Assembly: GCF_016102005.1 (NCBI RefSeq)
Contig: NZ_JACFPL010000003.1
Span: 1-64,000 of the forward strand
Direction of reading: 5' to 3'
Source: Bifidobacterium choladohabitans
Lineage (GTDB): Bacteria; Actinomycetota; Actinomycetes; Actinomycetales; Bifidobacteriaceae
Length of the DNA: 64,000 nt
Made by a program: the position numbers and the translations under genes. This document shows, in pieces, positions 8,897-18,179 of this stretch. The stretch's first letter is position 1. Every line of letters begins with the position of its first letter. The notes under the pieces are model-generated. The model was not told the DNA's origin, did no database searches, and was given only the letters and a program-made list of their open reading frames with translations.

Positions 8897-8957
8897 TGGT
8901 TGTGGAACGGTAAAGGCGTATGCGATGACGGGGAACATCGTTGAGGCTGATAACAAT

Positions 8958-8975
8958 TGCTTAAGCGCTTATGCT
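8958..8975. promoter_or_regulatory. LacI-type operator (cluster 1, site B)
   Basis: TGCTTAAGCGCTTATGCT includes the perfect 10-bp palindrome TAAGCGCTTA (8962-8971). It shares the first ten bases and the following TTA with site A before the GH32-like gene and lies 53 nt ahead of the binding-protein gene. The two sites together point to one LacI regulon. I could not assign a clear -35/-10 pair here. Confidence 0.65.
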
Positions 8976-9027
8976 AAGCATGCACACAGGATGTGATGAT
9001 GAGTCAAGGCTTCCAATGGAGGAAGGC

Positions 9028-10350
9028 ATGAATACAGTCAGGAAAACGACGGCCGTAATCGCAGCCGCGGTACTCACAATGGGCGTTCTCTCGGGTTGTG
9101 GAGGAACAGGATCCAGTAGCAGCTCGCAAGGTCGGGTCTACTACATGAATCAGAAAGGCGAAAACAATGAACAGTTCGTCCAGCTAGGAAAGCTGTTCAC
9201 TAAGGATACAGGCATACCATTCGATATTACGACCGCTTCCCCAGGCAATTATGGACAAACCCTGAAAAGCGAACTCGCCAAGACAAATGCACCGACGCTT
9301 ATTGGCCTGGACAACAATGACTTTCCCAACTGGGTGGATTATTGCGATGATCTTTCCGGGACGCGCATGTACAAGGATCTGCAGAACCGTGATTATGTGC
9401 TCAAAGATGGCGATACAGTCAAGGCCATTCCTTTTGTGCTTGACCGGTATGGCATTATCTACAATCGTGCGATTCTGAAAAAATATTTCGCCGCAGACTG
9501 GGCGAGCATTCACTCCGAACAGGAAGTCCGAGGATTTGATGCTCTCAAAAAAATGGTCGAAGAGATTCAGGCTCATAAAAGCGATCTAGGCATCAAAGGA
9601 GCATTCACCTCTGCTGGATTCGAGGCCAGTTCACGGCCTAGGTACGGCGACATGCTGCCGCATATACCGGTGTTTTACGAATATCGAGATCAGAACACGA
9701 CGGTGATTCCTTCAAAGGTATCGGGCAAGTATGTGCCTAATCTCAAGAAGATATTCGATTTGATGATCAAGAACGAGACGGTTGCGCCAACACAGCTTTC
9801 AGGCGCGACCCTGGACGATGCTATTTCGGAATTTGCGCTTGGTGATGCGGCTTTCATCGAGATGGGATCGTGGGCGTATCCACAGCTGCGCGGCAAGAAA
9901 GTCTCGGATAAGGATATGGGAGTTTTTCCGCTGTATATGGGAATCCCGGGTGAGGAAAACTCCGGGTTAACGATCAGCTCCAACTATTTCGCCATTAACA
10001 GCAAAGCCTCGCAAAAAGACAAAGACGCTACCAAGAAGTTTCTGGACTGGATGCTCGATAACGATGGAGCCAGAAAAATCGTCACTGACACCATGGGCTT
10101 CGAGACTCCTTTCAAATCCTATGCCAAGGCGGGTTTCAAAACGAAGAATCCCATACTGCGTGCCAATGATGTTTATGCCAAGCGGAACTGTTATGACTTG
10201 GTCATCCGCCCGCTTCCCACGGCTCAATGGGCTTTGACCATGGCCGATGCGATGTTGGAATACGCACAGGGGACTGGACCATGGTCCAAGGTTGAATCGT
10301 CCTTCGTCGATGGGTGGACATCCGAGTACAACACGGTTCACAAGTCGTGA
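9028..10350 (+). CDS. ABC sugar importer, solute-binding lipoprotein (cluster 1)
   Basis: A 440-residue extracellular binding protein of the family 1 (MalE-type) class. The signal peptide ends in the lipobox LSGC with acylated Cys24, followed by a short Gly/Ser linker, so it is anchored to the outer face of the membrane. Motifs such as VKAIPFVLDRYGIIYNRAIL and DAAFIEMGSWAYPQL are typical of sugar-binding proteins. The ATG at 9028 follows GGAGGAAGG. Two permease genes follow, and no ATPase gene. It is a paralogue of the protein encoded at 16705; both share the GVKGAFTSAGF / IKGAFTSAGF block and the C-terminal LEYAQGTGPW/NW block. Ligand unknown; a fructoside or gluco-oligosaccharide is suggested by the neighbours. 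Confidence 0.92.
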   Translation: MNTVRKTTAVIAAAVLTMGVLSGCGGTGSSSSSQGRVYYMNQKGENNEQFVQLGKLFTKDTGIPFDITTASPGNYGQTLKSELAKTNAPTLIGLDNNDFPNWVDYCDDLSGTRMYKDLQNRDYVLKDGDTVKAIPFVLDRYGIIYNRAILKKYFAADWASIHSEQEVRGFDALKKMVEEIQAHKSDLGIKGAFTSAGFEASSRPRYGDMLPHIPVFYEYRDQNTTVIPSKVSGKYVPNLKKIFDLMIKNETVAPTQLSGATLDDAISEFALGDAAFIEMGSWAYPQLRGKKVSDKDMGVFPLYMGIPGEENSGLTISSNYFAINSKASQKDKDATKKFLDWMLDNDGARKIVTDTMGFETPFKSYAKAGFKTKNPILRANDVYAKRNCYDLVIRPLPTAQWALTMADAMLEYAQGTGPWSKVESSFVDGWTSEYNTVHKS

Positions 10351-10507
10351 GGGAAGCTTGACTGCGCCGTAATCGGAGTGGAACTGGCGCGGTTGTGCAT
10401 GAGTAAAGGATATACACGGTACGCATGCCGCGCGAACACGGGATGTCTGTTCGGCGGGATGCGCACCGGTATGGATGAATCATTGGATTCTGTCTCGGAG
10501 GTTGATA

Positions 10508-11362
10508 ATGATATCGATGGCCGGCAAGACGATTTCCCGTTGGTGGGCCTTGTTCGTCTTGCCTACGTTTGTGGCATTCGTGATTGGATTCGTCATCCCC
10601 TTCATATTGGGGATTTGGCTGAGTCTATGTCGTTTCACGACTATTGCAGAGGCCAATTTCATAGGAACGAAAAACTACGCTGCAGCCATATCGGATCCTG
10701 AATTCTGGCATGCTTTGTGGTACACGGCCTTGTTTACGGTGGTCACTACGGTAATCGTCAATGTGTGTGCCTTCGCGATCGCCAGTCTGCTAACGAAGGC
10801 GATAAGGGGAGCGAATCTTTTCCGGTCGATCTTCTTCATGCCCAATCTGATAGGTGGCATCGTGCTCGGCTATATCTGGATGCTGTTGCTCAACGGTGTC
10901 CTCCAGCATTGGGGTAAGTCCATCACCTTTTCAGGTACGTACGGATTCTGGGGAATGGTATTGCTGATGTGCTGGCAGCAGATCGGTTACATGATGATTA
11001 TCTACATCGCCGGGTTGCAGACCCTGCCCGGTGATGTCATCGAAGCTGCATCGGTTGATGGAGCAAGCGGCGCCCAGACCCTGTTCCATATCACCATTCC
11101 GCTGATGATGCCATCAATAACCGTTTGTACGTTTTTGTCGATCACCAATGGCTTTAAAATGTTCGATCAGAATTTGGCTCTGACCAATGGAGCACCGTCC
11201 AATTCTTCAGAACTGGTTGCGTTGAACATTTATAGGACATTTTACGGACGGGCTGGGTTCGAGGGAGCAGGCCAGGCCAAGGCGGTTATTTTCTTCGTCA
11301 TCGTGGCCCTTGTCGCTATCCTGCAGAACAGGCTTACCGCTCGCAAGGAGGTAACCGCATGA
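10508..11362 (+). CDS. ABC sugar importer, permease (MalF-type, cluster 1)
   Basis: A 284-residue inner-membrane protein with about six membrane segments, starting with FVLPTFVAFVIGFVIPFILG. The ATPase-contact EAA loop is clear: EAASVDGASGAQTLFHITIP, close to the C terminus. GGAGG at 10497-10501 stands 6 nt before the ATG at 10508, which sets the start. Its last codons overlap the next permease gene by the ATGA sequence, showing translational coupling. It is closely similar to the permease at 18180. Confidence 0.93.
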   Translation: MISMAGKTISRWWALFVLPTFVAFVIGFVIPFILGIWLSLCRFTTIAEANFIGTKNYAAAISDPEFWHALWYTALFTVVTTVIVNVCAFAIASLLTKAIRGANLFRSIFFMPNLIGGIVLGYIWMLLLNGVLQHWGKSITFSGTYGFWGMVLLMCWQQIGYMMIIYIAGLQTLPGDVIEAASVDGASGAQTLFHITIPLMMPSITVCTFLSITNGFKMFDQNLALTNGAPSNSSELVALNIYRTFYGRAGFEGAGQAKAVIFFVIVALVAILQNRLTARKEVTA

Positions 11363-12195
11363 GTGCCAAAGCCAAACATTCAGGCTGGTGGACACTGTTC
11401 TTCACACTGGTGTGCCTACTGTGGGTATTCCCGATAGTGCTGGTGGGTATCAATTCCTTCAAGGACAAAGTCTATATCACTCATGATGCCTTCTCCCTTC
11501 CGCTGGGCGACATGTTCGCGGGCCTCGACAATTACCGAAAGGGCATTGAACAGACCAACTTCTTTGCCAGTTTTGGATGGACGGTAGTGGTAACGGTAGG
11601 ATCTGTCGCACTGATTCTGCTATGTACTTCGATGTGTGCCTGGTGGATCGTCCGGGTGAACAATCGTACGGCAAAATCGCTGTATCTGGTCTTCCTCTTC
11701 AACATGATCGTTCCCTTCCAGATGGTGATGTTCACCCTGTCCAAGATGGCCGACATTATAGGGCTCAACACGCCTTGGGGCCTGTGGATCATATATCTTG
11801 GGTTCGGCTCCGGACTTCCGGTGTTCATATTCACCGGAGTGGTCAAGGGAATCCCCCAAGAGCTGGAGGAGTCGGCCATGATTGACGGGGCGAGTGTCCC
11901 CAGGACCTTTTTTGAGATTGTTGTGCCCATCATGAAACCCTCCATAGTGTCAGTGGCGATTCTGGAAGCCATGGGAATCTGGAATGACTTCCTGCTGCCC
12001 TATTTGACCTTGGACCTGCGGAAATATCGGACCATCAGCATTGCAGTGCAATATCTCAAAGGCGGTTACGGGACTGTCGACATGGGAGCGATGATGGGAT
12101 GTCTGGTCATGGCTATCATTCCCATAGTCATTTTTTATGTGATCTGTCAGAAGTACATCATCAGTGGAGTGTTGGCTGGTGCTGTAAAGGGCTGA
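11359..12195 (+). CDS. ABC sugar importer, permease (MalG-type, cluster 1)
   Basis: A 278-residue inner-membrane protein with six predicted segments, beginning WTLFFTLVCLLWVFPIVLVG. The EAA loop EESAMIDGASVPRTFFEIVV marks the contact with the ATPase. It starts inside the stop of the previous gene (ATGA) behind AAGGAGG and ends just before a terminator, so the unit is binding protein, MalF-type and MalG-type permease. No ATP-binding subunit is encoded here; a shared MsmK-like ATPase from another locus must serve it. Confidence 0.93.
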   Translation: MSAKAKHSGWWTLFFTLVCLLWVFPIVLVGINSFKDKVYITHDAFSLPLGDMFAGLDNYRKGIEQTNFFASFGWTVVVTVGSVALILLCTSMCAWWIVRVNNRTAKSLYLVFLFNMIVPFQMVMFTLSKMADIIGLNTPWGLWIIYLGFGSGLPVFIFTGVVKGIPQELEESAMIDGASVPRTFFEIVVPIMKPSIVSVAILEAMGIWNDFLLPYLTLDLRKYRTISIAVQYLKGGYGTVDMGAMMGCLVMAIIPIVIFYVICQKYIISGVLAGAVKG

Positions 12196-12210
12196 AACTG
12201 CAATTCCTCC

Positions 12211-12250
12211 ATGGTCCCTGGGCTGCTTTCTTAGGCCCGGGGACCATTTT
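12211..12250 (+). terminator. Rho-independent terminator after ABC cluster 1
   Basis: Stem atggtccctgggc (12211-12223) with gcccggggaccat (12235-12247), one mismatch, followed by a short T-rich tract. It lies 15 nt after the second permease gene and closes the operon. Confidence 0.85.
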
Positions 12251-12667
12251 CATTCCTCCGACAGGCTGTTTGGCTAGCCTGGTTGCAATACCGCGGACGG
12301 TATGTGCTGAGCAGGAGCCTCAGTCTGCCTGTCTGCATCATCGGAGGATTTTGTGACAGTAGAGCTGATTTTGAATTGCAAACGGTGTCATTAATATATG
12401 TCATCTCTTCGTCTCTAAGACTTGCCGCAGATTGAAGGATAGTTGCTGTTTCTCCAGTGATCGTAAAGGCTGAGTAATGATTTGCAGGCAAACAAGTTTC
12501 TTATTATGATAACGTGTGCAATACAAGTAGTCGCTTGGCGCTATGTCATTGATGGCGATTCGGTGTTGGTAATGGCCTTTCCGGGCAAGGACGGGGAAGG
12601 CCACTGTCAAAGCAGACCGGGCCGAGGCGAGGTTTGGCATCAATGGCGAGAATGGAGGAACTGCCCA
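12251..12667 (+). other. 417-nt intergenic region before glgP
   Basis: No convincing gene was found in this AT-richer stretch. It holds one promoter candidate (12482-12510) and therefore a possible 5' leader of about 150 nt before the phosphorylase start. An open frame running upstream of the phosphorylase from 12482 is not supported by a ribosome site or by family length. Confidence 0.5.
12482..12510 (+). promoter_or_regulatory. Candidate promoter of glgP
   Basis: TTGCAG (12482-12487), a 17-nt spacer and TATGAT (12505-12510) match the sigma-70 consensus in 4 and 5 of 6 positions. It is the best such pair in the intergenic region, but is not backed by an operator. Confidence 0.4.
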
Positions 12668-15121
12668 ATGACGGAATTGACTGAGCCAAGAGCATCAATA
12701 TCAGCAGCCGAGTTTGCTGAGGGGGTTCGCAAACGACTGGTTCAACGCTGGGGAGTCGATGAGGCTGCAGCATCGCCGGTTCAGATTTATCAAGCAGCTT
12801 CTCAGCTGGTACGCGATCGTATGGCAACATCTTGGAAGTGCAGCAATCGACGCATGGCCGAAGGCACGACCAGGACTGTGGGCTACTTGAGCGCAGAGTA
12901 TCTGCTGGGGCGGCAATTGCCCAATGCTCTTCTGGACGCAGGGATGACTGATCAATTTAATGAAGCCATGCGGGAATTGGGTTTTGACCCCGATGACGTC
13001 ATCGAAGCAGAGCATGAGCCCGGTTTGGGCAACGGCGGATTGGGCAGACTGGCAGCCTGCTTTATGGATTCTTTGGCCTCGCTTGATCTGCCGGCCATCG
13101 GGTATGGTATTCGGTACCGCTATGGCATATTCGAGCAGGTCTTCGATGCAAATGGCAGACAGTCGGAAAAGCCCGATGACTGGTTGTCTGCCGGCGATGC
13201 CTGGGGATATCGACAGATGGAGAGAGCGCAACGGGTTGCTTTTGGAGGACAGGTTACGGGGCAGGATGGCCACAGGGTTTGGCGCCCGGCCTGGTCGGTT
13301 CAGGCGGTTCCTTATGACTATCCGATCCCTGGTTATGCATCCGGGCGTATAAATACGCTTCGTCTCTGGCAGTCTGAAGCATATGACGGCTTTGATCTGC
13401 AACGCTTCAACCAGTCAGACTATGGCGGTGCGGTACAGGCTCAGGTGCGAGCGAATACCATCAGCGCGATCCTTTATCCCGAGGATTCCACTGCGGACGG
13501 CAAGCGTCTCAGATTAGAGCAGCAGTATTTCTTTGTCGCTGCATCCTTGGGCGATGCCATAGCGACCTTCTACCATGGTCAGGATCATCCTGATCTGAGC
13601 ACTCTGCCTGATCATATTTGCTTCCAGTTGAACGATACGCATCCGGTCATTGGCATCGCCGAACTGATGCGCATCCTTTTGGATGACTTCGGCTATGAAT
13701 GGACGCAGGCGTGGGAAATCACACAGAGGACTTTCAACTATACTTGTCATACCCTCTTGCCAGAGGCTTTGGAGGAGTGGCCGCGCTCGCTTCTTGCGGA
13801 ATTGTTGCCCAGGCATATGGAGATCATCGAGCGCATCGATGCTGATTTTGTCAAATATTTGAGGGACGAACAGGTTGATCAGGAGCGGATTGATGCCATG
13901 CGTATCATCACGCAAGGTGAGGATCCTACAATCCGCATGGCCTATCTGGCTACGGTTGGGTCCACCAAGGTCAACGGTGTTGCACAACTGCATTCCCGAC
14001 TTCTGCAAGAGGTCACGCTCAGGGACTTTCACACAGTTTATCCCGGCAAATTCACCAACGTAACCAATGGAGTGACTCCTAGACGCTTCATGCGATTGGC
14101 CAATCCGCGGCTCTCGGATCTGATTACGGAAGGTTTGGGAACTGATTCTTGGGTTGCCGACCTTTCCAAGCTGTCTGGTTTGGAACCGCTGGCCGATGAT
14201 GACGACTTCGTGGCGCGCTTCATACGCGTCAAGGATGACAATAAAAGGGATTTTGCTCTCTACGCTCAACGACGGTATGGCTTCAGCCCCGACCCCTCAA
14301 CCATGTTCGATGTCATGGTCAAGCGCCTGCATGAGTACAAGCGGCAGTCGTTGAAAATACTGGCCGTTATTGCTGATTACGCCGATATGATCGCCGGAAG
14401 ATCCGACAATGATCGGGTGCAACCAAGAACGGTTATTTTCGGTGCAAAAGCAGCTCCTGGTTACGCCATGGCCAAGCTGACCATCCAGCTGATCAACAAT
14501 GTGGCCAGAGTCATCAATGCGGATCCAAGGACCGATGGACTGCTTAAGGTGTATTTCCCGGCAAACTACAACATCAGCATGGCAGAACACCTGATTCCCG
14601 CCACTGACCTTGATGAGCAGATTTCGCAGGCCGGCAAGGAGGCCAGTGGAACAAGCAACATGAAATTCGCGCTCAATGGGGCTCTGACTGTCGGAACTTT
14701 GGACGGGGCAAATGTGGAGATACGCGAGAAGGTGGGTGCAGAGAACTTCTTTGCTTTCGGGCTGAACGTGGATCAGGTGCATGCTTTGGATGCTGAGGGA
14801 TATGCTCCTATGGCATATTATGACAAGGATGCTCGTCTGAGAGCTGCTATTGATATGGTGGCATCAGGAGCCTTTTCGCATGGTGATCGTGATACTTATC
14901 GCAAGCTTGTCCAGGATTGGCTGAAGCACGATCAATTCATGGTCATGGCTGACTTCGGAGCCTACATGGATGCTCAGCGCAGGATTGACCAAGCATACAG
15001 ACAGCCCGATCAGTGGGCTCGCAAAGCCATACTCAATATCGCCCGATGTGGCTCTTTCAGTTCCGATCGGGCAGTGGAGGATTATCTGACCCGGATTTGG
15101 ATGCCAGGGACACGCAGATAA
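12668..15121 (+). CDS. glgP: Glycogen/maltodextrin phosphorylase
   Basis: An 817-residue GT35 enzyme that phosphorolyses alpha-1,4-glucans to glucose 1-phosphate. The N-terminal half has EHEPGLGNGGLGRLAACFMDS and later QLNDTHP; near the C terminus the pyridoxal phosphate signature EASGTSNMKFALNGA contains the cofactor lysine (Lys666) and is followed by LTVGTLDGANVEI. Length fits the bacterial GlgP/MalP family (about 800). The ATG at 12668 is chosen because GGAGG lies upstream and the family begins here. Beside two ABC importers and malQ, it probably degrades imported or stored maltodextrin without spending ATP. Confidence 0.97.
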   Translation: MTELTEPRASISAAEFAEGVRKRLVQRWGVDEAAASPVQIYQAASQLVRDRMATSWKCSNRRMAEGTTRTVGYLSAEYLLGRQLPNALLDAGMTDQFNEAMRELGFDPDDVIEAEHEPGLGNGGLGRLAACFMDSLASLDLPAIGYGIRYRYGIFEQVFDANGRQSEKPDDWLSAGDAWGYRQMERAQRVAFGGQVTGQDGHRVWRPAWSVQAVPYDYPIPGYASGRINTLRLWQSEAYDGFDLQRFNQSDYGGAVQAQVRANTISAILYPEDSTADGKRLRLEQQYFFVAASLGDAIATFYHGQDHPDLSTLPDHICFQLNDTHPVIGIAELMRILLDDFGYEWTQAWEITQRTFNYTCHTLLPEALEEWPRSLLAELLPRHMEIIERIDADFVKYLRDEQVDQERIDAMRIITQGEDPTIRMAYLATVGSTKVNGVAQLHSRLLQEVTLRDFHTVYPGKFTNVTNGVTPRRFMRLANPRLSDLITEGLGTDSWVADLSKLSGLEPLADDDDFVARFIRVKDDNKRDFALYAQRRYGFSPDPSTMFDVMVKRLHEYKRQSLKILAVIADYADMIAGRSDNDRVQPRTVIFGAKAAPGYAMAKLTIQLINNVARVINADPRTDGLLKVYFPANYNISMAEHLIPATDLDEQISQAGKEASGTSNMKFALNGALTVGTLDGANVEIREKVGAENFFAFGLNVDQVHALDAEGYAPMAYYDKDARLRAAIDMVASGAFSHGDRDTYRKLVQDWLKHDQFMVMADFGAYMDAQRRIDQAYRQPDQWARKAILNIARCGSFSSDRAVEDYLTRIWMPGTRR

Positions 15122-15146
15122 GCGGGGCCTGACGATTGCAGGAAGG

Positions 15147-16154
15147 TCACCGGGGAGGTTTGGTTGTATCCCTGAGGATCAGGTGCGTGGGGAACATTTG
15201 GTAAAGTTCCCCAGCGTCCTTTCCGGTGATCAGGCTGAGTATCTTGTCTGCTGCCGCCCGGCCCATGGCGTAAGGATCCTGTTGTATGGTGGTCAGTCCG
15301 ATTGCGTCGCTGTAGGTGCTGTCGTCAAAACCGATAACGGATAGATCGTCAGGAACTTCTCGGCCATAGCGATGAAGACGGTAGAGAATTGGTATAGCCA
15401 ATTCATCAGTTTGGAAGCATACAGCTGTCGGCGCTGGTTCCAGCGCCAGGAGTTGGGACAAGGCTGAGTTGTAGACATCCTGCCCGAGAGGACATTGTAT
15501 GGCCGTGGCTTCATCCTGAATGTCCGCCCTGCGACAGGCATCCATAAAGCCTTCAAGCCGCTCGTCAGCCCTATAGCGGAAGGGCGAACCGTGCCCTGCC
15601 CTAATGAATGCTATTCGTCGATGGCCTAGGCCGATCAGATGGTTGACAGCCAGACGCATGGAGTCGTGATCGTCGATATAAACGGCTGCGTCAAATTCCT
15701 TGATGGCCGGGATGTTGATGCCTACGATAGGCACATCCATGTTTCCCAGCCTGGCGATTTCATCCGGTTCTATGTTGAATGAACAAACCACTACTGCATC
15801 CGCGTTCCGGCGAACCGGCAAATCGGAGAAAAATCGGCTGCGTGCTTCAAATGTATTCATTGTGTAAATGGAGATATCGTAGCCCGATTGTTGAAGAACG
15901 TCATTGAGGCCCGCGAAGACAAGGCTGTTGAACCATTTGGTCACACTGTCGCTTATGAGCATGGCAATGCGCATGGATTGTCCTGACTTCAGCGCTGCTG
16001 CCGATCTTGATATGCTAAAGTCCAACTGGCTGGCGATTTTAAGGACTTTTGCGCGGGTTTTCGCGGAAACCAGCTGTGGACGAGTGAAAGATCGGGATAC
16101 GGTGGAGACCGATACGCCAGCTTTCCTGGCAACGTCCTGGATGGTGGATTTCAC
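15147..16154 (-). CDS. LacI-family transcriptional regulator (second)
   Basis: A 335-residue repressor. It starts STIQDVARKAGVSVSTVSRSF, a standard LacI helix-turn-helix, and continues into a sugar-binding domain (MRIAMLISDSVTKWFNSLVFAG; LSVIGFDDSTYSDAIGLTTI). The GTG at 16154 is chosen because GGAGG stands about 7 nt upstream; an ATG at 16235 would add 27 residues not seen in the family. It is divergent from the ABC cluster at 16705 and converges on glgP. Matching operators lie in front of both this gene and the ABC cluster, so self-control and control of the importer are likely. Confidence 0.92.
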   Translation of the reverse strand: MKSTIQDVARKAGVSVSTVSRSFTRPQLVSAKTRAKVLKIASQLDFSISRSAAALKSGQSMRIAMLISDSVTKWFNSLVFAGLNDVLQQSGYDISIYTMNTFEARSRFFSDLPVRRNADAVVVCSFNIEPDEIARLGNMDVPIVGINIPAIKEFDAAVYIDDHDSMRLAVNHLIGLGHRRIAFIRAGHGSPFRYRADERLEGFMDACRRADIQDEATAIQCPLGQDVYNSALSQLLALEPAPTAVCFQTDELAIPILYRLHRYGREVPDDLSVIGFDDSTYSDAIGLTTIQQDPYAMGRAAADKILSLITGKDAGELYQMFPTHLILRDTTKPPR

Positions 16155-16275
16155 TGGGCGCCTCCGATTGCCGAAGAGGAGGCGTCCGCTGGGGATGCCG
16201 TTATGGTGCAGCACCTCATTCGAATCCTCCTCCATGATCCAGTTCGATGTGACGGAGCTTGCCCTCTTACCTTAT

Positions 16276-16289
16276 AGATAACGATAGCA
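16276..16289 (-). promoter_or_regulatory. LacI-type operator (cluster 2, site A)
   Basis: Read on the minus strand this is TGCTATCGTTATCT, sharing TTGCTATCGTT with site B 300 nt away. It lies between a perfect minus-strand TATAAT box (16317-16322) and the regulator's start, a position suited to autorepression. Confidence 0.6.
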
Positions 16290-16316
16290 ATTTCCTTCTT
16301 CATCTACTTCATCTTT

Positions 16317-16322
16317 ATTATA
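16317..16322 (-). promoter_or_regulatory. -10 box of the second LacI gene
   Basis: A perfect TATAAT on the minus strand about 160 nt ahead of the GTG start. No good -35 hexamer is seen at 16-18 nt, so the promoter may be activator-dependent or the call may be chance in AT-rich DNA. Confidence 0.35.
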
Positions 16323-16536
16323 GAACCCAGGACGCAGATCTAATCTGTCATAGATGTGATATCTGGGAAATAGCGAGTTTGCAATCTTTATACCGCTTTT
16401 GGAATCGATCGCACGAACGCTGTTGATGCCACCGTATGAAAAGGTGGCGCGTAGATGACAACGGTTGAATTATAGAGAATGCTGCGTCTTGTTGGCTCAA
16501 AAGATTCATGTTGAGCCGAATCATTGGACGAAGATT

Positions 16537-16566
16537 TTGATGGAATGACTTGGTGAACCGTATTCT
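16537..16566 (+). promoter_or_regulatory. Candidate promoter of ABC cluster 2
   Basis: TTGATG (16537-16542), 18-nt spacer, TATTCT (16561-16566). The -10 box is identical to that of the GH32-like gene, and as there, a LacI-type operator starts 12 nt behind it. The rest of the region 16155-16704 shows no gene. Confidence 0.5.
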
Positions 16567-16578
16567 GCCATCCCTGAT

Positions 16579-16592
16579 TGCTATCGTTTGCA
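16579..16592 (+). promoter_or_regulatory. LacI-type operator (cluster 2, site B)
   Basis: TGCTATCGTTTGCA is an imperfect palindrome around a central CG (10 of 14 positions symmetrical), the classic LacI-family form. It repeats, in the opposite orientation, the 11-base core of site A. It covers the expected transcription start of the ABC operon. Confidence 0.65.
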
Positions 16593-16704
16593 TTTTTCCT
16601 TTTTTTGTGGACAATAGAAGTAGGTCGAATTTCAGTTCGGTACGAGTCGCTGGCTGGACACAAGTGACAGCGAGGAATTCGACTGAACAAGAAAGAAAGG
16701 TTCG

Positions 16705-18054
16705 ATGATGAATCATACGATAACCAAGGGAATTGGTCTATTGGCGGCTCTGACTTTGTCCGCCGGAGCCTTGGGCGCCTGCGGATCGGCTCAATCGGCT
16801 GATGGTGGTAAGACAGCCGCTGGCAAGGTCTTCTTCCTGAATTTCAAACCAGAAGCAGCGGACCAGTGGAAAGCGATCGCTGAAGAATATACCAAGGAAA
16901 CCGGCGTCAAGGTTGATGTGCAAACGGCGGCTTCCAATACATACGAACAGACGCTGAAGTCGGAGATGGCCAAATCACAGGCTCCGACCTTATTCCAGGT
17001 GAATGGGCCCGTGGGCCTAGCCAGTTGGAAGTCTTATACGGCAGACATGTCCAAAAGCGAAGTGTATCGCCAGCTGACCAATCAAGACCTGGCGCTCAAG
17101 TCGGATGACGGTCAGCAGGTCCTGGGAGTTCCTTATGCCATGGAGACCTATGGGCTGATTTACAACAAAGACATCATGGGCAAGTACATGAAGTTGTCTG
17201 ATGCCAAGGTCAAGTCCGTGAAGGAGATAAATTCATTTGACAAGCTCAAGGCGGTTGCTGATGGCATTCAGCAGCACAAGGATGAGCTTGGCGTCAAGGG
17301 TGCCTTTACCTCGGCGGGGTTCGACTCTAGCTCCGATTGGCGCTTCAAGACGCATTTGGCCAATATTCCTCTCTATTACGAACTCAAGGAAGATAAGATC
17401 ACCACTCAGCCAGAATCCGTCAAGGGAACTTATCTGCCTCAGTTCAAGCAAATCTTCGATCTTTATCTGAAGGATTCCACCACTGATCCCAAGCAGCTGA
17501 GCTCCAAGACCGGTGATGACGCCAATTCGGAATTTGCTCTTGGAGAGGCCGCTCTATATCAGAACGGAACCTGGGCATGGACTGATTTGGAGAAAGCAGG
17601 TATGTCCAAGGATCAGATCGGCATGATGCCCATCTACATCGGCGCTCCCGGCGAGAAGGATCAGGGTCTGGCGACAGGTTCGGAGAATTACTGGTGCATC
17701 AACAAGAAGGCCTCCAAGGATGATCAGCAGGCGACGGAGAAATTCCTGGCTTGGATGATAACCTCCGAAAAGGGCAAGAAAGCCATGAGCAGCGACATGG
17801 GCTTTACCACCCCCTTCAAGAGCTTTGATGATGTAAAATCCGACAATCCTCTGGTTCAGGAGGCAGTCGAAGACTCCAAGTCCGGCAAGACCCAGGTTAG
17901 CTGGAACTTCACCATGATGCCCTCCGAGCAGTGGAAGAATGACCTGGGCAACGCCCTTCTGGAGTACGCTCAGGGCACCGGCAACTGGGATAAGGTCAAG
18001 TCGGCGTTCGTAGACAATTGGGCCAAGGAGTATCAGGCCAATCGTCAGGCCTGA
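16705..18054 (+). CDS. ABC sugar importer, solute-binding lipoprotein (cluster 2)
   Basis: A 449-residue MalE-type binding protein with a signal peptide ending in the lipobox LGAC (Cys26). The mature part begins KVFFLNFKPEAADQWKAIAEEYTKETGVKVDV, a standard opening for this family. It is paralogous to the protein encoded at 9028. AAAGG stands just upstream; ATG at 16705 or 16708 is possible. It is followed by two permeases and, further on, by a YesL-type gene and malQ, so maltose/maltodextrin or another alpha-glucoside is the likely ligand. Confidence 0.92.
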   Translation: MMNHTITKGIGLLAALTLSAGALGACGSAQSADGGKTAAGKVFFLNFKPEAADQWKAIAEEYTKETGVKVDVQTAASNTYEQTLKSEMAKSQAPTLFQVNGPVGLASWKSYTADMSKSEVYRQLTNQDLALKSDDGQQVLGVPYAMETYGLIYNKDIMGKYMKLSDAKVKSVKEINSFDKLKAVADGIQQHKDELGVKGAFTSAGFDSSSDWRFKTHLANIPLYYELKEDKITTQPESVKGTYLPQFKQIFDLYLKDSTTDPKQLSSKTGDDANSEFALGEAALYQNGTWAWTDLEKAGMSKDQIGMMPIYIGAPGEKDQGLATGSENYWCINKKASKDDQQATEKFLAWMITSEKGKKAMSSDMGFTTPFKSFDDVKSDNPLVQEAVEDSKSGKTQVSWNFTMMPSEQWKNDLGNALLEYAQGTGNWDKVKSAFVDNWAKEYQANRQA

Positions 18055-18179
18055 TATATAGAGCGTCGGCTCTTCCATTCGCTTGCTGAAATGAGCAGCT
18101 GCCCGTCATGGACTTGTCCGAATTTCTGAGGAATGGTCATGGCGGGCTTGGATGGAGTCGGGGAAGGAATGGACGACCC

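Noticed and set aside
12482-12667. N-terminal extension of the glycogen phosphorylase by 62 codons
   Set aside because: The family starts at the ATG at 12668, which has its own GGAGG; the extension has no conserved sequence.
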